A stretch of DNA of 64,000 bases, taken from Bacteroidota bacterium (GTDB lineage: Bacteria; Bacteroidota; Ignavibacteria; SZUA-365). The position numbers and the translations under genes are program-made. How positions within the stretch are numbered: position 1 is the stretch's first letter; every line of letters begins with the position of its first letter. The stretch covers positions 127,193 through 191,192 of the forward strand of contig QKAF01000015.1 in the NCBI GenBank assembly GCA_003246455.1. The letters are read 5' to 3'. Shown here in pieces: positions 63,097 through 64,000 of this stretch. The notes below the pieces were generated by a model. That model was given only the letters and a program-made list of their open reading frames with translations, searched no databases and was not told the DNA's origin.

Positions 63097-63843
63097 TCCG
63101 GGGGCTGACACGACATCGCCTGTTCCCTCCATCAATCCCCGCAGCACGACGGAGGCGCAGAAACAGCCGAAAATCGGCGGCATATAGGAGATCGTACCCA
63201 CGACGGTCTTTTTGTTCTGTTCGTCCTCGACGGCCATGACGCGCGCGCGGTCGATTTCTTCCGGCGAGTAGACGACGGTGAAGCCGGAGCGGATGCCGAG
63301 ACGATGCAGCCGTTTGCGGAGCATCTTGCCCAGACGGCAGTGATGTGAACGGGAAATATCATCGATGCACACCTGCGACGGATCCACTTTCCCGCCTGCC
63401 CCCAGGGAGCTGACGACCGGAATGTTCCGCAGACGCGCGTTCAGGATCAAAAACACCTTCGGGGAAAGCGTATCGATGCAATCGACCACGTAGTCATACC
63501 CTCTCGCGACGATCTCCTCGAGTCGTTCATCCCTGATGTATTCATCGATCACTTCGAGCTCGAGCTGCGGATTGATATCGCGAAGACGCGCGGCCATGAC
63601 CTCCGCCTTCCGCTGTCCGTCGGTACTGCTCAATGCCGGCAGCTGGCGGTTCCTGTTGCTCGCCTGGATCGTGTCGCCGTCGATGATGGTCATGCGGCCG
63701 ACGCCGCCGCGGCAGATCATTTCCGCGGCATAGGCCCCGACACCGCCGAGACCGGCGACGAGAACATGCGCGTTGCGAAGACGCTCAATGCGTTCCGCGC
63801 CGACGAGGAGCTCCGTACGTTCGAGCCATTGCGGTGGATTCAT
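63037..63843 (-). CDS. tcdA: tRNA threonylcarbamoyladenosine dehydratase (TcdA/CsdL)
   Basis: A 268-residue E1-like enzyme that uses ATP to cyclise t6A37 in tRNA to ct6A. It has the nucleotide loop GLGGVGAYAAEM at 31-42, the acidic DGDTI and the R-x-x-Q motif (NRNRQ) of the ThiF fold, and the typical middle segment DCIDTLSPKV. The last ~25 residues are polar, of low complexity, and encoded within the 60-base overlap with the convergent MATE gene. The start overlaps the stop of the TatD-like gene by four bases. Confidence 0.92.
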   Translation of the reverse strand: MNPPQWLERTELLVGAERIERLRNAHVLVAGLGGVGAYAAEMICRGGVGRMTIIDGDTIQASNRNRQLPALSSTDGQRKAEVMAARLRDINPQLELEVIDEYIRDERLEEIVARGYDYVVDCIDTLSPKVFLILNARLRNIPVVSSLGAGGKVDPSQVCIDDISRSHHCRLGKMLRKRLHRLGIRSGFTVVYSPEEIDRARVMAVEDEQNKKTVVGTISYMPPIFGCFCASVVLRGLMEGTGDVVSAPGSARAGGDETAAEPVKTDDE

Positions 63844-64000
63844 TCCGTCACTCCGAAACAGCGCTGAAAATTATCGTACACGAGCCTGCGCAGGGCGTCT
63901 ACCGGCATCCGGAGCACTTCGGCTGCTCCCCTGTATATGGCCTGAATATCCGCCCCGCTCTCATCGGTTTCGAAGAACATGCGGTCGGGAGGCACGTGCG
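63840..64000 (-). CDS. TatD family hydrolase, 3' end only (5' end outside window)
   Basis: The last 53 codons lie in the window. The segment HVPPDRMFFETDE matches the conserved P-x-x-R-hhh-E-T-D stretch of TatD-type metal-dependent DNases, whose aspartate binds metal. The following helix contains LRRLVYDNFQRCFG, matching the usual V-x-x-N-x-x-x-x-F end. The stop overlaps the tcdA start as ATGA, so it is the upstream gene of that pair. Call based on a short stretch only. Confidence 0.65.
   Translation of the reverse strand, partial: HVPPDRMFFETDESGADIQAIYRGAAEVLRMPVDALRRLVYDNFQRCFGVTE

Overview
The window reads as a chromosomal segment of a GC-rich, Gram-negative bacterium of the Bacteroidota/Chlorobiota (FCB) group, closest in style to Ignavibacteria- or Kapabacteria-like lineages. 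Two secreted Asp-box proteins end in C-terminal sorting domains of the type IX secretion kind, one with the typical YPNPFNPTT signature. A Hc1-type histone-like protein is present. The F-ATPase operon lacks beta and epsilon. Several upstream regions carry TTG-N19/20-TAnnTTTG-like promoters, as expected for Bacteroidota sigma factors. There are no insertion sequences, phage genes, CRISPR arrays or rRNA genes, and no stretch over 300 bases lacks a gene once starts are corrected. The assignment rests on gene content only.

Layout. 1-6.6 kb: end of a secreted Asp-box protein, then inorganic pyrophosphatase, ferritin, prolyl-tRNA synthetase (all minus), an outer-membrane protein and a small unknown protein. 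6.8-11.8 kb: tRNA-Arg(CCU), a four-PAS soluble histidine kinase, a MaoC-like protein, a patatin-like lipase, ArfB and an Ogt methyltransferase. 11.8-21.8 kb (minus): M16 peptidase, a lone octaheme cytochrome c, and a tight four-gene operon (prolyl aminopeptidase, class II aldolase, YgiQ, membrane cyclase). 21.8-30.1 kb: Hc1 histone, HhH-GPD glycosylase, M19 dipeptidase, SucC, second Asp-box sorting-domain protein, a 36-residue membrane peptide whose start codon lies in a perfect hairpin, a hydrolase, a glycosyltransferase and a short-chain dehydrogenase. 30.1-35.9 kb (minus): atpZ-atpI-atpB-atpE-atpF-atpH-atpA-atpG. 36.1-38.9 kb (minus): a RavA-like AAA+ ATPase with a VWA partner.

39.1-47.1 kb (plus) is the most interesting block. 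It is a translationally coupled operon encoding a giant periplasmic TPR protein, an outer-membrane barrel, two HU-fold-like proteins (the second membrane-anchored) and a full ExbB-ExbD-TonB motor. It looks like a proton-motive-force-driven envelope machine with a possible link to the nucleoid. 47.3-54.4 kb: an unknown secreted protein facing an AddA/AddB-like helicase-nuclease pair. 54.4-64 kb: an outer-membrane protein, DoxX, then a signalling and transport operon (receiver, receiver-cyclase with a PilZ-like tail, solitary PstS-like domain, porin, insert-containing sensor kinase, MATE exporter), and TcdA followed by the end of a TatD-like gene.

Many start sites were corrected from the longest open frame using Shine-Dalgarno sequences, signal peptides and stop/start overlaps. 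These choices are stated per gene.
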